Positions 8,952-19,683 are shown, counted from the first letter of the stretch. The stretch: DNA of 64,000 nt from Flavobacterium sp. J49 (GCF_011742145.1 NZ_JAAQQU010000105.1:186001-250000); one strand, 5' to 3'. Translations and numbers: made by a program. Notes: a model not told the origin generated them from the sequence alone.

Positions 8952-9326
8952 ATGGCCTTTGAAAAAGACAATTCCTTTATCACCGGAAGACTAAAAAGTG
9001 TGGGCTATGCCTTTAAAGGCGCTTTCAAACTCATCACTACGGAACACAGTGTAATGGTGCAATTTTCTTTGGCCATTATTATGATCATTGCCGGGTTTTA
9101 CTTTGACATCGACCGTTACGAATGGATGATGCAAATACTGGCTTTTGGCTTGGTTTTAGGCATTGAAAGCTTGAATACTGCTGTAGAAAAAATAGCCGAC
9201 TTTGTACATCCGGAGTTTCATGATAAAATTGGTTTTATCAAAGATATTGCCGCCGGTGCTGTACTATTTGCTGCCTTAGCCGCAATTGCTATCGGTTTGC
9301 TGATTTATGTTCCAAAATTTATATAA
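8952..9326 (+). CDS. dgkA: Diacylglycerol / undecaprenol kinase family protein
   Basis: 124 residues with three membrane segments and a cytoplasmic amphipathic N-terminus. The catalytic signature GIESLNTAVEKIADFVHPEFH (split here as LNTAVEKIADFV plus HPEFH) and the upstream KGAFKLITTEHSV match the DgkA fold. Members phosphorylate diacylglycerol or undecaprenol in the inner membrane, linking to lipid recycling and cell-wall precursor supply. Gram-negative DgkA and Gram-positive UdpK cannot be told apart here. Confidence 0.9.
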   Translation: MAFEKDNSFITGRLKSVGYAFKGAFKLITTEHSVMVQFSLAIIMIIAGFYFDIDRYEWMMQILAFGLVLGIESLNTAVEKIADFVHPEFHDKIGFIKDIAAGAVLFAALAAIAIGLLIYVPKFI

Positions 9327-9369
9327 TCATTCGATTTAATTTCTATTTTTATAGCGTTATACATCACCA

Positions 9370-11841
9370 ATGGCAAAAACAGTAAAGAAAGAAAGTAAAG
9401 AAAAGGAGAAAGACCCTAACCAGGAGCTCAAAATACTAAAGACTAAAAAACAATACCGAATGTTGTTTGGCTTTGTTTTGGTCTTGTTATCAATCGCCTT
9501 TTTGGTTTCCTTTATATCCTTCTTCCTGCATGGTCGCGTTGACCAAAGCGCAGTGGATGCCTTAACCGACAGAAACGAAGAAGTGCAAAACTGGTTGGGT
9601 AAATTTGGCGCTTACTTGGCCGATTTATTCATATACCGTGGTTTTGGAATTGCTTCCTTCCTTTTTGTAAAGTTGCTCTTTTTAAGCGGTGCTTTCTTGG
9701 TATTGGATTTACCGGTACACAAATTAAAAAACACTTGGTTTTGGGATTTGTTTGCTTTAGTGATTTTATCCATACTGTTTGGCTTCTTTGCTTATACTTT
9801 ACCCGAATTAGGCGGAACCATCGGTTATGAAATGAACTTATTCCTGCAAGACTATATCGGTAAAACCGGTACTGCTTTATTATTGGTACTGTCAATCATT
9901 GTGTACCTAATCTTCAAAATTAAAATCTCTCCCGATGCCATTAAGTCTTTCTTTGAAAAGAAACACAAAGACCTCAAAGAAGACATCAGCAGTATAGCCG
10001 GTGCCAACGACAAAGGCGTAGATTATAATTTGGAAGAATTTGCCGTAAACGAAGAAGCCGAAGAGGAAACAGAAGAACCAACCTTAGTGACTTCCCAATT
10101 TGAAATCAATAAGGAAGCGTTAAAACCAACCATCGAACACGCTTCTGAAATCAATTTGGAACCCACCATTAAAATGGCAGTTACCCCTACTCCGGTAGAA
10201 CCGACTGTTGTAGAACCTATCAAACAAACCATCGAAACCAACGATGAAGCTTTTGTAATCGAACAAGCAGCGGATGAAGATGTTATGGAAGAAAACTTGG
10301 CCGCCAAACTGGTAGCTGATTTTGGTTTGTTTGACCCTACTTTAGAATTATCCAACTACAAATTCCCAACAATTGACTTGCTCAAAGAATACGCTTCGGT
10401 TGGTATTACCATCAATCAGGAAGAGTTGGAAGAAAACAAAAACCGCATTGTAGAAACCTTGCGCAACTACAAAATCGATATTGCCCAAATCAAAGCTACT
10501 GTTGGGCCATCGGTGACTTTATATGAAATCGTACCCGAAGCCGGGATTCGTATCTCCAAGATTAAAAGTTTGGAAGACGATATCGCTTTATCGCTTTCGG
10601 CCTTAGGGATTCGTATCATCGCGCCTATTCCGGGAAAAGGAACCATTGGGATTGAGGTGCCGAATAAAAACCCAACCATGGTACCCATGAAGAGCGTCAT
10701 CTCTTCGGCTAAGTTCCAAGAAGCGGAAATGGAATTGCCCATCGCTTTAGGAAAAACCATTTCGAATGAAACCTTTGTGGTCGATTTGGCAAAAATGCCG
10801 CACTTGTTGATGGCAGGTGCTACCGGACAAGGAAAATCGGTTGGATTGAATGCTGTATTGACTTCGTTGCTATACAAAAAACATCCGGCCGAAGTGAAGT
10901 TTGTTTTGGTCGACCCGAAGAAAGTAGAGTTAACGCTATTCAACAAAATAGAACGTCATTATTTGGCCAAATTGCCCGATACCGAAGATGCGATTATCAC
11001 CGATAACAACAAAGTAATCAATACGTTGAATTCGCTTTGCTTGGAAATGGACAACCGTTATTCGTTACTAAAAGACGCCATGGTGCGTAACATTAAGGAA
11101 TACAACGAGAAGTTCAAAGCGCGCAAACTGAATCCGGAAAACGGTCACCGTTTCTTACCTTATATAGTATTGGTAGTCGATGAGTTTGCCGATTTGATCA
11201 TGACCGCCGGTAAAGAAGTAGAAACCCCTATTGCCCGTTTGGCGCAATTGGCCCGTGCGATTGGAATTCACTTGATTATTGCTACGCAAAGACCATCGGT
11301 AAATGTAATTACGGGTATGATTAAGGCCAATTTCCCGGCACGTATTGCCTTTAGAGTAACTTCAAAAATTGACTCGAGAACCATTTTAGATTCGGGTGGT
11401 GCTGACCAATTGATTGGTCGTGGGGATTTGTTGTTCTCTAACGGAAATGATTTGGTACGCGTGCAATGTGCCTTTGTGGATACGCCTGAAGTAGAAAAAA
11501 TTGTAGATTATATTGGTTCTCAAAAAGCCTATGCCAGTGCTTATCTTTTACCGGAGTATATTGGTGAAGAAGGCAGCGGCGTAAATTTAGAATTTGACAT
11601 CTCCGAAAGAGACAGCATGTTTAGAGAAGCCGCCGAAATAATAGTGACTGCCCAACAGGGTTCGGCATCATTATTGCAAAGAAAATTGAAACTGGGTTAC
11701 AACCGTGCCGGTAGACTGATAGATCAGCTCGAAGCCGCCGGAATTGTAGGTCCGTTTGAAGGAAGCAAAGCCCGCAGTGTCAACATCACCGACTTGGCCT
11801 CTTTAGAACAATTTTTTAACAATGAACAAAACAACCATTAA
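9370..11841 (+). CDS. ftsK: DNA translocase FtsK/SpoIIIE
   Basis: 823 residues. Four membrane segments at about 31-54, 95-120, 126-147 and 170-190 anchor it at the septum. An acidic linker (EEAEEETEEPT and repeated PTVVEP-like stretches, ~205-320) follows, shorter than in E. coli. The RecA-like motor has Walker A GATGQGKSVG at ~484 and Walker B IVLVVDEFADL at ~600. The C-terminal winged-helix gamma domain (~745-823) reads SLLQRKLKLGYNRAGRLIDQ and would recognise polar DNA motifs and activate Xer recombination. lolA begins within or just after its last codons. Confidence 0.97.
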   Translation: MAKTVKKESKEKEKDPNQELKILKTKKQYRMLFGFVLVLLSIAFLVSFISFFLHGRVDQSAVDALTDRNEEVQNWLGKFGAYLADLFIYRGFGIASFLFVKLLFLSGAFLVLDLPVHKLKNTWFWDLFALVILSILFGFFAYTLPELGGTIGYEMNLFLQDYIGKTGTALLLVLSIIVYLIFKIKISPDAIKSFFEKKHKDLKEDISSIAGANDKGVDYNLEEFAVNEEAEEETEEPTLVTSQFEINKEALKPTIEHASEINLEPTIKMAVTPTPVEPTVVEPIKQTIETNDEAFVIEQAADEDVMEENLAAKLVADFGLFDPTLELSNYKFPTIDLLKEYASVGITINQEELEENKNRIVETLRNYKIDIAQIKATVGPSVTLYEIVPEAGIRISKIKSLEDDIALSLSALGIRIIAPIPGKGTIGIEVPNKNPTMVPMKSVISSAKFQEAEMELPIALGKTISNETFVVDLAKMPHLLMAGATGQGKSVGLNAVLTSLLYKKHPAEVKFVLVDPKKVELTLFNKIERHYLAKLPDTEDAIITDNNKVINTLNSLCLEMDNRYSLLKDAMVRNIKEYNEKFKARKLNPENGHRFLPYIVLVVDEFADLIMTAGKEVETPIARLAQLARAIGIHLIIATQRPSVNVITGMIKANFPARIAFRVTSKIDSRTILDSGGADQLIGRGDLLFSNGNDLVRVQCAFVDTPEVEKIVDYIGSQKAYASAYLLPEYIGEEGSGVNLEFDISERDSMFREAAEIIVTAQQGSASLLQRKLKLGYNRAGRLIDQLEAAGIVGPFEGSKARSVNITDLASLEQFFNNEQNNH

Positions 11842-11842
11842 A

Positions 11843-12484
11843 ATGAACAAGATTCTATCTATTGCATTGCTCCTATTCATTAGTTTTTCGGCTAATGCAC
11901 AAGATAAAAAAGCCAAAGACTTGTTAGACCAAGTTACCGCTAAAGTTAAGACCTACGACAACATTTCCATCGATTTTAAATACTCGCTTTACAACAGCAA
12001 AGAGAACATCAACAAAGAAAGCAAAGGCAATTTGTTACTGGAAGGCAACAAATATGTATTGAACTTCTTAGGCGTAACCAAGATATACGATGGTAAAAAA
12101 AGCTACACCATTGTTCCCGAAGATGAAGAAGTCACTATTTCGAGTGTAAATGACAAAGATGAAAACGCCATTACACCGGCAAAAATGCTGACTTTTTTTA
12201 ATAGTGGTTACAAATACTACTGGGACATTCCACAAGACTTAAAAGGACGTAAAATACAGTATATCAAATTGGTGCCTACCAACCCGAAAGACCAACGCAA
12301 AGAAGTGTTATTGGGCATCGATTCTCAAACGAAAAACATTTACAATGTGATTGAAATGGGAAAAAACGGTACTAAAACCACTTTGACTGTTAATTCTTTT
12401 AAAACCAATCAACCTTTATCAAAAAATCAGTTTACCTTTGCAGCGAGTAAATATCCCAATTACTACATCAACAAAATAGATTAA
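11843..12484 (+). CDS. lolA: Outer-membrane lipoprotein carrier protein LolA
   Basis: About 213 residues from the ATG at 11843, directly after the ftsK stop; an upstream ATG at 11822 would overlap ftsK and weaken the signal peptide MNKILSIALLLFISFSANAQ. The body matches the LolA/LolB half-barrel: VTAKVKTYDNISIDFKYSL near the start, then GNLLLEGNKYVLNF and ILLGID-like strands. It would ferry lipoproteins across the periplasm to the outer membrane. It stands before an LptF/LptG permease, so both serve envelope biogenesis. Confidence 0.9.
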   Translation: MNKILSIALLLFISFSANAQDKKAKDLLDQVTAKVKTYDNISIDFKYSLYNSKENINKESKGNLLLEGNKYVLNFLGVTKIYDGKKSYTIVPEDEEVTISSVNDKDENAITPAKMLTFFNSGYKYYWDIPQDLKGRKIQYIKLVPTNPKDQRKEVLLGIDSQTKNIYNVIEMGKNGTKTTLTVNSFKTNQPLSKNQFTFAASKYPNYYINKID

Positions 12485-12491
12485 GCTCGAG

Positions 12492-14378
12492 GTGAAAATA
12501 CTTGACCGGTACTTATTAAAATCTTTCCTGATTACATTTACTACGGTATTTGTAATCTTGTTTTTTATATTCGTACTCCAAGTAGTTTGGCTCTTTATCT
12601 CTGAATTGGCCGGAAAAGACTTAGACATCTTTATGATTCTGAAGTTCTTGCTTTTCAAAATGCCGAGTATCATTCCTTTAGTTTTACCGCTTTCGGTGTT
12701 ATTGGCTTCTATCATGACCTTTGGTAGTTTGGCCGAGAACTATGAGTTTGCTGCCATGAAATCTTCGGGGATTTCTCTGCAAAGAGCGATGCGCAGTCTT
12801 ACCGTTTTTATCTTCTTACTTAGTATTGTTGCCTTTTTCTTTGCCAATAATGTGATTCCTTTTGCCGAATACAAGTTTATTAACTTCCGCAGAAACATAG
12901 CCCAGGTTAAACCTGCCATGGCGATAGCCGAAGGGCAATTCAGCGAAGTAGGTGCTTACAACATCAAGGTGGAAAAGAAATCGGGGGAAAACGGCCGATA
13001 CCTTAGCCAGGTTACCATTCACAAAAAATCCCAATTGGGCATGGGAAGCAACACGGTAATCAAAGCCCGAAAAGGGGAATTGGTGAGCAGTGAAGATTCT
13101 AATGTTTTAAAATTGGTACTCAACGACGGTAATTACTACGAAGACATTCCGATAAAGAAATTTGAAGACCGCGATAAAATGCCTTTTGCCAAGAGTGAGT
13201 TCCAAAGGTATGTCATCAACATTGACTTGTCTAAGCTGAATAACGCCAATTTAAACGAAGAAAAAATCACCAATACCAACACCATGTTGAATGTGGGTGA
13301 ACTTACCTATACCCTCGATTCACTCCAGAAGAATTACAAAAAAGAAGTGCTTTCGTATACCGAAAACATCAACCAGCGTTCTGCCATGACGCTGACCGAT
13401 TTGGTAAAAGATACCGTGGTACCGGTGCTCAACAATACCGATTTGCTGAGAACCTATTCCCAAAGCGACAAAACCCATATTTTGAGAGTGGCCAACAGCA
13501 ATGTAGACGCCATGAACTTCTCGTTGGAATCTTCCAAATATGAACTGCAAAACAAACAGAAAAACATCAACCAACACTGGATTGCTTTGTATGACAAGTT
13601 TGTGATTGCTTATGCCTGTTTGCTGATGTTCTTTATCGGAGCACCATTGGGCGCCATTATCCGTAAAGGTGGTTTGGGATTGCCTATAGTGTTTGCCGTA
13701 CTTATCTTTATCATCTTTCACTTCATCAATACTTTTGGCAAAAAGGTGGCGCAGCAAGATGAAATTACTCCTTTCTTGGGTTGTTGGATGTCTTCATTTG
13801 TATTGACCCCGTTGGCGATATTGTTGACCAAAAGGGCTACCGATGACAAAGGCTTTAGCATGAACTTTGATTGGTTGACCAATTTCTTTAACCGCATTTT
13901 CCCGGATAAAACCGTTCCTGTATTGGCCACCCAAGGGGTAACCCCTGACTTGGCTATAGACGCCGAAGAAGTTCACCAATATTTGAATACATTGCCGGGA
14001 GACAGCACTTCCAAAACCGTGGTTGACCAACAAGCATTAGCCACCGATACTCGTCCGGCGCACACCATTGCAGAACAATACCACTTGTTTAGCTTGGTGG
14101 GGTTATTGAGCAATTTACTTTTGATTGGCGTTTTCTTTTTGGGGAAACCCGATACTTTAGTTTTAAAACTCCTTGCCGCAGTATTGGCTATTGCGTTGTT
14201 CTTTAGCCTCTATAAAACCCAACAAGCCTTAACTGCTTTGGCCGCAAAAGCTGACAGAAAAGCGGATATCCCACTTTTGGTATTATTGGCAGCAGGGTTT
14301 CCTTTTTACTTCCTGTTCTTTGTTTACAACAGGATTTTAGTCAAACAACTTATTACAGCAACTAACACAACGGTCTAA
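12492..14378 (+). CDS. LptF/LptG family lipopolysaccharide export permease
   Basis: 628 residues starting at GTG ([12 protein letters not shown] is the conserved family opening, so GTG is preferred). Three N-terminal membrane helices include [20 protein letters not shown], then a large periplasmic beta-jellyroll region (~130-370) and three C-terminal helices with [17 protein letters not shown]. An extra C-terminal extension (~470-628) carries two or three more hydrophobic stretches, making it longer than the ~360-residue E. coli proteins; this elongated form fits Bacteroidota. With LptB it would extract LPS from the inner membrane. The stop overlaps the next start as TAATG. Confidence 0.9.
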   Translation: MKILDRYLLKSFLITFTTVFVILFFIFVLQVVWLFISELAGKDLDIFMILKFLLFKMPSIIPLVLPLSVLLASIMTFGSLAENYEFAAMKSSGISLQRAMRSLTVFIFLLSIVAFFFANNVIPFAEYKFINFRRNIAQVKPAMAIAEGQFSEVGAYNIKVEKKSGENGRYLSQVTIHKKSQLGMGSNTVIKARKGELVSSEDSNVLKLVLNDGNYYEDIPIKKFEDRDKMPFAKSEFQRYVINIDLSKLNNANLNEEKITNTNTMLNVGELTYTLDSLQKNYKKEVLSYTENINQRSAMTLTDLVKDTVVPVLNNTDLLRTYSQSDKTHILRVANSNVDAMNFSLESSKYELQNKQKNINQHWIALYDKFVIAYACLLMFFIGAPLGAIIRKGGLGLPIVFAVLIFIIFHFINTFGKKVAQQDEITPFLGCWMSSFVLTPLAILLTKRATDDKGFSMNFDWLTNFFNRIFPDKTVPVLATQGVTPDLAIDAEEVHQYLNTLPGDSTSKTVVDQQALATDTRPAHTIAEQYHLFSLVGLLSNLLLIGVFFLGKPDTLVLKLLAAVLAIALFFSLYKTQQALTALAAKADRKADIPLLVLLAAGFPFYFLFFVYNRILVKQLITATNTTV

Positions 14379-15514
14379 TGGACACCACCACTAAAATACA
14401 ACTCAACACTATAGAAGAAGCCATTGAAGACATTCGCCAAGGCAAAGTCATTATCGTAGTAGATGATGAAGACCGTGAGAATGAAGGCGATTTCTTGGCC
14501 GCCGCCGAAAAGGTAACGCCTGAGATGATTAACTTTATGGCCACCCACGGCCGAGGACTGATTTGTGCGCCGCTTACCGAGCGTCGTTGCAACGAATTGG
14601 AACTGCACTCGATGGTAAAAAACAACACCGACCACATGGAAACGGCGTTTACCGTTTCGGTCGATTTAAAAGGCCATGGCGTTACCACCGGTATCTCGGC
14701 AGCCGACAGGGCGAAAACCATCTTGGCCCTAGTGAATGAAGACACCAAACCGTATGATTTAGCGCGTCCGGGACACATTTTCCCTTTAACGGCTAAGCAA
14801 GGCGGTGTTTTGAGAAGAACCGGTCATACCGAAGCCGCTATCGACTTTGCCAGACTGGCCGGCTTTAAATCGGCTGGGGTGATTGTGGAGATTATGAACG
14901 AAGACGGTACCATGGCGCGTTTACCAGAATTGGTAGAAGTGGCAAAACGATTTGATTTGAAATTGGTTTCCATAGAAGACTTGGTGGCCTACCGCATGCA
15001 ACACGACAGTCTGATTGTAAAGAAAGAAGACTTTGACATAGAAACCCGCTTTGGTTCGTTCCGTTTGAGAGCTTACCTGCAAACGACCAACAAACAAGTG
15101 CACTTGGCCCTCACCAAAGGCAGTTGGAATACCGGCGAACCTATCTTAACGCGTATCATTTCGACCCAAGCCAATAACGACATCCTAAACAGTTTAACCG
15201 ATTGTATGGATAAAAAGCTGGACGATGTGTTTAACCGCATCATCCAAGAAGGCAAAGGCGCTATCCTATTTGTAAACCCGGAGAAAGACTCTTCGGATTT
15301 GTTGAATAGGTTAACAGAACTCAAACAACTGCAAGCGGAAGGAATCTTAAAAGCCCCGCAAATTAAAATGGACATCAAAGACTTTGGTATTGGTGCCCAA
15401 ATACTACACGATATTGACATAGCGAAGATTCGATTAATCTCAAACACTACCCAAACCAAGCGTGTGGGGATGATTGGATATGGATTGGAGATTACGGAGT
15501 ATGTTCCATATTAA
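14378..15514 (+). CDS. ribB: 3,4-dihydroxy-2-butanone-4-phosphate synthase with degenerate GTP cyclohydrolase II-like domain
   Basis: 378 residues in the RibBA layout. The N-terminal domain (~1-205) has the RibB active-site loop [14 protein letters not shown] and [13 protein letters not shown], giving the four-carbon unit of riboflavin from ribulose 5-phosphate. The C-terminal half (~206-378) aligns with GTP cyclohydrolase II by eye ([11 protein letters not shown] at its start, GYGLEI at its end), but the zinc-binding cluster CX2GX7CXC is missing: where GDxFGSLRCDCG is expected the sequence reads [15 protein letters not shown]. So the RibA half is probably inactive and a separate RibA is expected elsewhere. 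Start overlaps the previous stop by one base. Confidence 0.92.
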   Translation: MDTTTKIQLNTIEEAIEDIRQGKVIIVVDDEDRENEGDFLAAAEKVTPEMINFMATHGRGLICAPLTERRCNELELHSMVKNNTDHMETAFTVSVDLKGHGVTTGISAADRAKTILALVNEDTKPYDLARPGHIFPLTAKQGGVLRRTGHTEAAIDFARLAGFKSAGVIVEIMNEDGTMARLPELVEVAKRFDLKLVSIEDLVAYRMQHDSLIVKKEDFDIETRFGSFRLRAYLQTTNKQVHLALTKGSWNTGEPILTRIISTQANNDILNSLTDCMDKKLDDVFNRIIQEGKGAILFVNPEKDSSDLLNRLTELKQLQAEGILKAPQIKMDIKDFGIGAQILHDIDIAKIRLISNTTQTKRVGMIGYGLEITEYVPY

Positions 15515-15621
15515 AGTACGAAGTACGAAGTGAGAAGAAGTTATTTTAAGGACTAAATGACAGTTAGTGAATGGGATAGCTTTAATGCAAAAAAATAAGT
15601 GTATTTTTTACCTTAAATCTT

Positions 15622-15651
15622 TTTGCAAAATGAAAAAGGTTGTTATATTTG
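15622..15651 (+). promoter_or_regulatory. tRNA-Ser promoter
   Basis: TTTG (15622-15625) and TATATTTG (15644-15651) with 18 bases between them form an almost ideal Bacteroidota -33/-7 promoter, 33 bases upstream of the tRNA. Confidence 0.8.
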
Positions 15652-15684
15652 CAACCGCATTACGCAAGTAGGCACCGACTTATT

Positions 15685-15769
15685 GGAGAAATGGCAGAGT
15701 GGTCGATTGCGGCAGTCTTGAAAACTGTTGACTGTAACAGGTCCGGGGGTTCGAATCCCTCTTTCTCCG
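15685..15769 (+). tRNA. tRNA-Ser (anticodon UGA)
   Basis: An 85-base class II tRNA. The acceptor stem GGAGAAA pairs with TTTCTCC and the discriminator base is G. The anticodon stem GCAGT/ACTGT encloses the loop CTTGAAA, giving UGA; the long variable arm and the T-arm with GGTTCGAATCC follow. CCA is not encoded. Confidence 0.96.
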
Positions 15770-15776
15770 CAAAGGA

Positions 15777-15806
15777 AAACCGATTAGGAAACTAATCGGT
15801 TTTTTT
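15777..15806 (+). terminator. Terminator of the tRNA-Ser gene
   Basis: AAACCGATTAG / CTAATCGGTTT is a perfect 11-bp stem around a GAAA tetraloop, followed by a T-run. Confidence 0.92.
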
Positions 15807-15837
15807 ATTTCCTAAAAGTACCAAAAATTTACTTTTC

Positions 15838-16310
15838 CTTCGGCAGTCGCTTCGCTCGTGTGAGTGCTTTTACGAAATAAAAAAACAAGGCTGTGAAACA
15901 GCCTTTGGTTTTGCTTTGCTCAGTTCGGCTAAAGCCTCGGGTCGATACAATTTTTAAACTCAAAAGCTGGCGCTTTTAACTTTAAAAATCACTCGAAGTG
16001 ACGTAAAGAGGACGTTTTGTTATCAAGAGGTCGTCAGTTCGAGTGGTTTTAACAGAACTTCCTACCGCAGCACATAGCCGTCAGTTCGAGTGTTTTTTAT
16101 GGAGTGATAACGGAATAAAAAAATGTATCGAGAACTGTTATGCGAACAAGACTTCTCGATACAATTTTTAAACTCAAAAGCTGGCGCTTTTAACTTTAAA
16201 AACCACTCGAAGTGACGTAAAGAGGACGTTTTGTTATTAAGAGGCCGTCTGTTCTACCCTTCGATACATTTTAAACTACATTCAAAACATTCAGGGTGAC
16301 GGGAACGATA
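15838..16310 (+). repeat. Interspersed palindromic repeat cluster A
   Basis: This gene-free stretch holds two nearly full copies of the window-wide repeat. Each has a hairpin arm pair TATCGAGAA / TTCTCGATA (or the longer GGGTCGATA form), a variable palindrome centred on AAAAGCTGGCGCTTTT, the box CACTCGAAGTGACG, a ~30-base spacer and the near-complementary box CGTCAGTTCGAGTG. The last copy decays into a CATTCAGGGTGACGG form near 16290. No ORF with coding character is seen. Confidence 0.9.
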
Positions 16311-16372
16311 AGATGTAGTAAATATGTAACTTATATCTTTTATTATACAACACCCTTACCCTAAAACACCCT

Positions 16373-16380
16373 TACTTTTG
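16373..16380 (+). promoter_or_regulatory. -7 promoter element of the PAS kinase gene
   Basis: TACTTTTG matches TAnnTTTG, 80 bases upstream of the kinase ATG; no good -33 partner is visible. Confidence 0.4.
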
Positions 16381-16459
16381 AATTACCCCAAATAATTTGA
16401 TTTAACCTCATTTATCCATCGGATTAAACACCCTATGGTAAATAAATACCTTTTACAAA

Positions 16460-19036
16460 ATGGATAAAGAAACTACTTCCAAATCCTTATCTATTGTAAT
16501 ACAGGAACTTATTCTGCAAAACGAGGAAAAGGACAGCTGCTTACAAAGCCTTCTCTTGGCCAACCAACAACAAAAAGAAACAGAAGCTGAAATCCGGCGG
16601 CTGAACCGGTCATTAGAACAAAAAGTAATCCGACGTACTGCGCAATATGCTTTTATCAGTCAAATCAATCAGGCCATTGTGCAATCAAAAGATGCCAAGA
16701 CATTGTTTAGGAATGCGTGCCAAATTGCGCTTGAATTTGGACAGTTTAAAATAGCCTGGATTGGCCGTTTTGACACCCGACGCAAAAAAATTACCCTCCT
16801 GAGTTCTGAAGGCATTCCTAAAAAAGACCTCACCCTCTTTGCGAGAGTTCCCTATCAATTCAATGGCGCACAGGATCAAGTACTGCAAACCGGTCAACCT
16901 TACCTTTGCAATGATGTAGCGCATAATTTGGCATCAGAAAATTGGAAGCCGTATGCCGCCAAACAAGGAATACGCTCGCTAATTGTACTCCCCATACGGA
17001 AAACCGCAAAAATATTCGGCACCTTTAATCTGTATGCTACCGAACCTGATTTTTTTGACGAGGAAGATGTGAAGTTGGTAACCGAAGTAGCCCGCGATAT
17101 TTCCTTTGCCCTGGGTCTTTTTGAAAAACAAAAAAGGCACAAAATGGTGGAAAACCTCATTTTAAAAAACGAAAAAAGATTCCGGGCCTTGATAGAAAAC
17201 AGTGCCGATATGATAACGCTTTCTTCAAGAGAAGGCAAATTGTTATATGCCAGCAGCAACGTTACCAAACTGTTTGGCTATGACACCGAAGAGGTGCCCA
17301 AAGCAATAGTGAATGATTTTATCCACCCCGATGACCTCCCCGATTTTTTAAAAAAAAGAACCCAACTGTTGGAATCACCGGGTGAATCCTTTTACACTCA
17401 AATTCGGATAAAGCACAAAAGAGGCAAGTGGATTTGGTGCGAAACCACCATCACCAACCTTTTGGAAAAAGCAGACATCAATGCCTTGTTGTCGAACTTT
17501 CGCGATATTACCGAAAAGAAAGCCATAGAAAAGCAACTCATAAAAAAAGAGGCTTTCAACCGCGGAATACTCGACTCCCTGAGCTCCAACATTGCCGTTA
17601 TAGAAAACACCGGAGCCATAGTAGCCGTAAACGAGTCTTGGAAAAATTTCGGCAAAGAGAATGGCGACCCTAATCTTCAAAACACCGCGGAGGGCATCAA
17701 CTATTTTGACGTCTGTCGTATGTCGGCCCAAGCCGGAAATGACTTAGCCGATAAAGTTTTACAAGGCATGATTGCCATTTTAGAAGATAAGGATAACGAT
17801 TTTTACCTGGAATACCCTTGCAACTCGCCGGAGGAATCAAGGTGGTTTGGCATGCGGGCTATCAAATTTAAAAGTGATGTTCCCATGATTGTGGTTTCGC
17901 ATACCGATATTTCTGTACGCAAATTGGCAGAGGAAAACCTAAAGCAAAGTGAAGCCCGATTAAAAGAAGCACAGGCCTTAGCACACATTAGCAACTGGGA
18001 AGTATGCTTGTTAAGCGGTACGCACAACTGGTCTGACGAATTTTATAACTTGTGTGGATTCAGCCCCGAAGAGATGCAGCCCTCGGCTAAGGCTTTTTTG
18101 TTGCTGATACATCCAGAAGATCGCGATAACATCAAAGAAATACTCGATAAAACCAGCACCTCATTTGAAGCCAACTCTTTCAATGCCCGAATCAAAAAGA
18201 AAGACGGTGCCATCAGGTATGTTTATACAGAGTGGAAATTTGATTTTGACAAAAACAACAAACCCATTCGTCATTTTGGGATACTTCAAGATATAACCGA
18301 AAGAAAGATAGCCGAGCAAGAGCGCGAGAAGTTGTCCAATGACTTAATCCAACGCAATCTCGATTTGGAGCAGTTTACTTATATCATATCTCATAATTTA
18401 CGGGCACCAACCGCCAACATCATTGGCTATGCCGATAGCCTGCAAGACGAAGACAATACGCCCGAGGAGCAAAAACAATTGGTCAATGGCCTGGCCGCTT
18501 CCGTTAGCGGATTAGACACCATCATCAAAGATATCAACGGCATACTGGCTATAAAAGGCGACACGTATGAGAAAAGAGAATTGATTTCGTTATCAAAATT
18601 AGTAGATGATGTGGCCAATAGTATTGAACACATCATGAAGAAGCACCAAGTAGCGCTTAAGGCAGACTTTTCGGAAGTCGATAAAGTCATTACGCTAAAA
18701 GGCTATATGCACAGCATTTTTTACAATCTAATCAGTAACAGTATCAAATACAGCAAACCCAATGTGCGCCCGATTATCCGTATAAAAAGCAAAAAAGAAG
18801 GCCACAAAATAACCCTTCTTTTCCAAGACAACGGCTTGGGTATTGACTTACAAATAAATGGCGGAAAGATATTCGGGTTGTACAAACGATTTCACTCCCA
18901 TACAGAGGGCAAAGGTTTGGGGCTTTTTATGGTAAAAACACAAGTGGAAGCCATAGGCGGAAAAATCAGTGTGGCCAGCAAACCCAACCATGGTACTACA
19001 TTTACTATCGAATTTGAAAAACAACCACAAGGATGA
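16460..19036 (+). CDS. GAF/PAS sensor histidine kinase
   Basis: 858 residues, no membrane segment, so a cytoplasmic sensor. A short coiled coil (~1-65) is followed by a GAF domain (~70-220) and three PAS domains: ~235-355 (LIENSADMITLSSREGKLLY), ~365-490 and ~500-620 (WSDEFYNLCGFSPEEM). The phosphoacceptor His is in FTYIISHNLRAPTANIIGYA at ~645, and the ATPase domain (~740-855) shows FYNLISNSIKYSKPN, QDNGLGIDL and KGLGLFMVKTQVEAIGG. It overlaps the following response regulator by 4 bases, so that protein is its likely partner. The stimulus is unknown. Confidence 0.93.
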   Translation: MDKETTSKSLSIVIQELILQNEEKDSCLQSLLLANQQQKETEAEIRRLNRSLEQKVIRRTAQYAFISQINQAIVQSKDAKTLFRNACQIALEFGQFKIAWIGRFDTRRKKITLLSSEGIPKKDLTLFARVPYQFNGAQDQVLQTGQPYLCNDVAHNLASENWKPYAAKQGIRSLIVLPIRKTAKIFGTFNLYATEPDFFDEEDVKLVTEVARDISFALGLFEKQKRHKMVENLILKNEKRFRALIENSADMITLSSREGKLLYASSNVTKLFGYDTEEVPKAIVNDFIHPDDLPDFLKKRTQLLESPGESFYTQIRIKHKRGKWIWCETTITNLLEKADINALLSNFRDITEKKAIEKQLIKKEAFNRGILDSLSSNIAVIENTGAIVAVNESWKNFGKENGDPNLQNTAEGINYFDVCRMSAQAGNDLADKVLQGMIAILEDKDNDFYLEYPCNSPEESRWFGMRAIKFKSDVPMIVVSHTDISVRKLAEENLKQSEARLKEAQALAHISNWEVCLLSGTHNWSDEFYNLCGFSPEEMQPSAKAFLLLIHPEDRDNIKEILDKTSTSFEANSFNARIKKKDGAIRYVYTEWKFDFDKNNKPIRHFGILQDITERKIAEQEREKLSNDLIQRNLDLEQFTYIISHNLRAPTANIIGYADSLQDEDNTPEEQKQLVNGLAASVSGLDTIIKDINGILAIKGDTYEKRELISLSKLVDDVANSIEHIMKKHQVALKADFSEVDKVITLKGYMHSIFYNLISNSIKYSKPNVRPIIRIKSKKEGHKITLLFQDNGLGIDLQINGGKIFGLYKRFHSHTEGKGLGLFMVKTQVEAIGGKISVASKPNHGTTFTIEFEKQPQG

Positions 19037-19434
19037 CAGCAGTGAAACAATTTCTGGTCGTAGACGATGACCGTCAAAATAACTTTTTAACCGAAATGGC
19101 TTTAAAGAAATCATTTGAAGCCGCAGAGGTGACTGTATTCATGGTTCCGGAATTGGCCTTGGAACACATTGAGACCCAATTTCAAAACACTGAAGACAAA
19201 AAGATAACGATTATTTTAGACATCAATATGCCAACGATGAGCGGTTGGGAGTTTGTTGAAAAATTCAATGCGCTTGATAAAAGCCTTAAGAAGCTATTCG
19301 AGATTTATATGCTTTCGTCCTCTATAGACGCGGCAGACATTAATCGGGCCAAGGGTAATCCGCTCATTTTAGATTTTATTGAAAAGCCTTTGAACAAAAT
19401 GATTGTGAAGAAGATATTTGGCGAGTCAATCTGA
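19033..19434 (+). CDS. Single-domain response regulator
   Basis: 133 residues consisting only of a receiver domain. The acidic pair is in FLVVDDDRQNNFL, the phosphorylated Asp in IILDINMPTMSGWEF (~residue 60), the switch Ser/Thr in YMLSSSID and the Lys in FIEKPL. There is no output domain, so it probably acts as a phosphorelay intermediate or protein-binding output. Start overlaps the kinase stop (ATGA). Confidence 0.93.
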   Translation: MTAVKQFLVVDDDRQNNFLTEMALKKSFEAAEVTVFMVPELALEHIETQFQNTEDKKITIILDINMPTMSGWEFVEKFNALDKSLKKLFEIYMLSSSIDAADINRAKGNPLILDFIEKPLNKMIVKKIFGESI

Positions 19435-19683
19435 TAAGGAAGTCAAAAATATCACGGCCGGTGGGATTGGGAGAATTAATGTGTTGAGAAAGATTTTTGA
19501 TGGTATTAGGAAGTGTTGGATAAACTTCTGCCCGTTTACCAAAAAAGGGAATTATGATTGCAGTTGTAGAAAACTTAGTCTCTTTACTATCCCGGGGATA
19601 TGCCTATTTACAACACAAGACATGCTTTATGAACAGTAATACTATACAATATGAACCTGATTTGTTTTCTTTTTTGTCTGTAA

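Noticed and set aside
14378..15514. Fully bifunctional RibBA
   Set aside because: Zinc-binding Cys residues of the cyclohydrolase half are missing.
19418..19639. 73-codon frame after the response regulator
   Set aside because: Overlaps the regulator's end and has no recognisable protein character.
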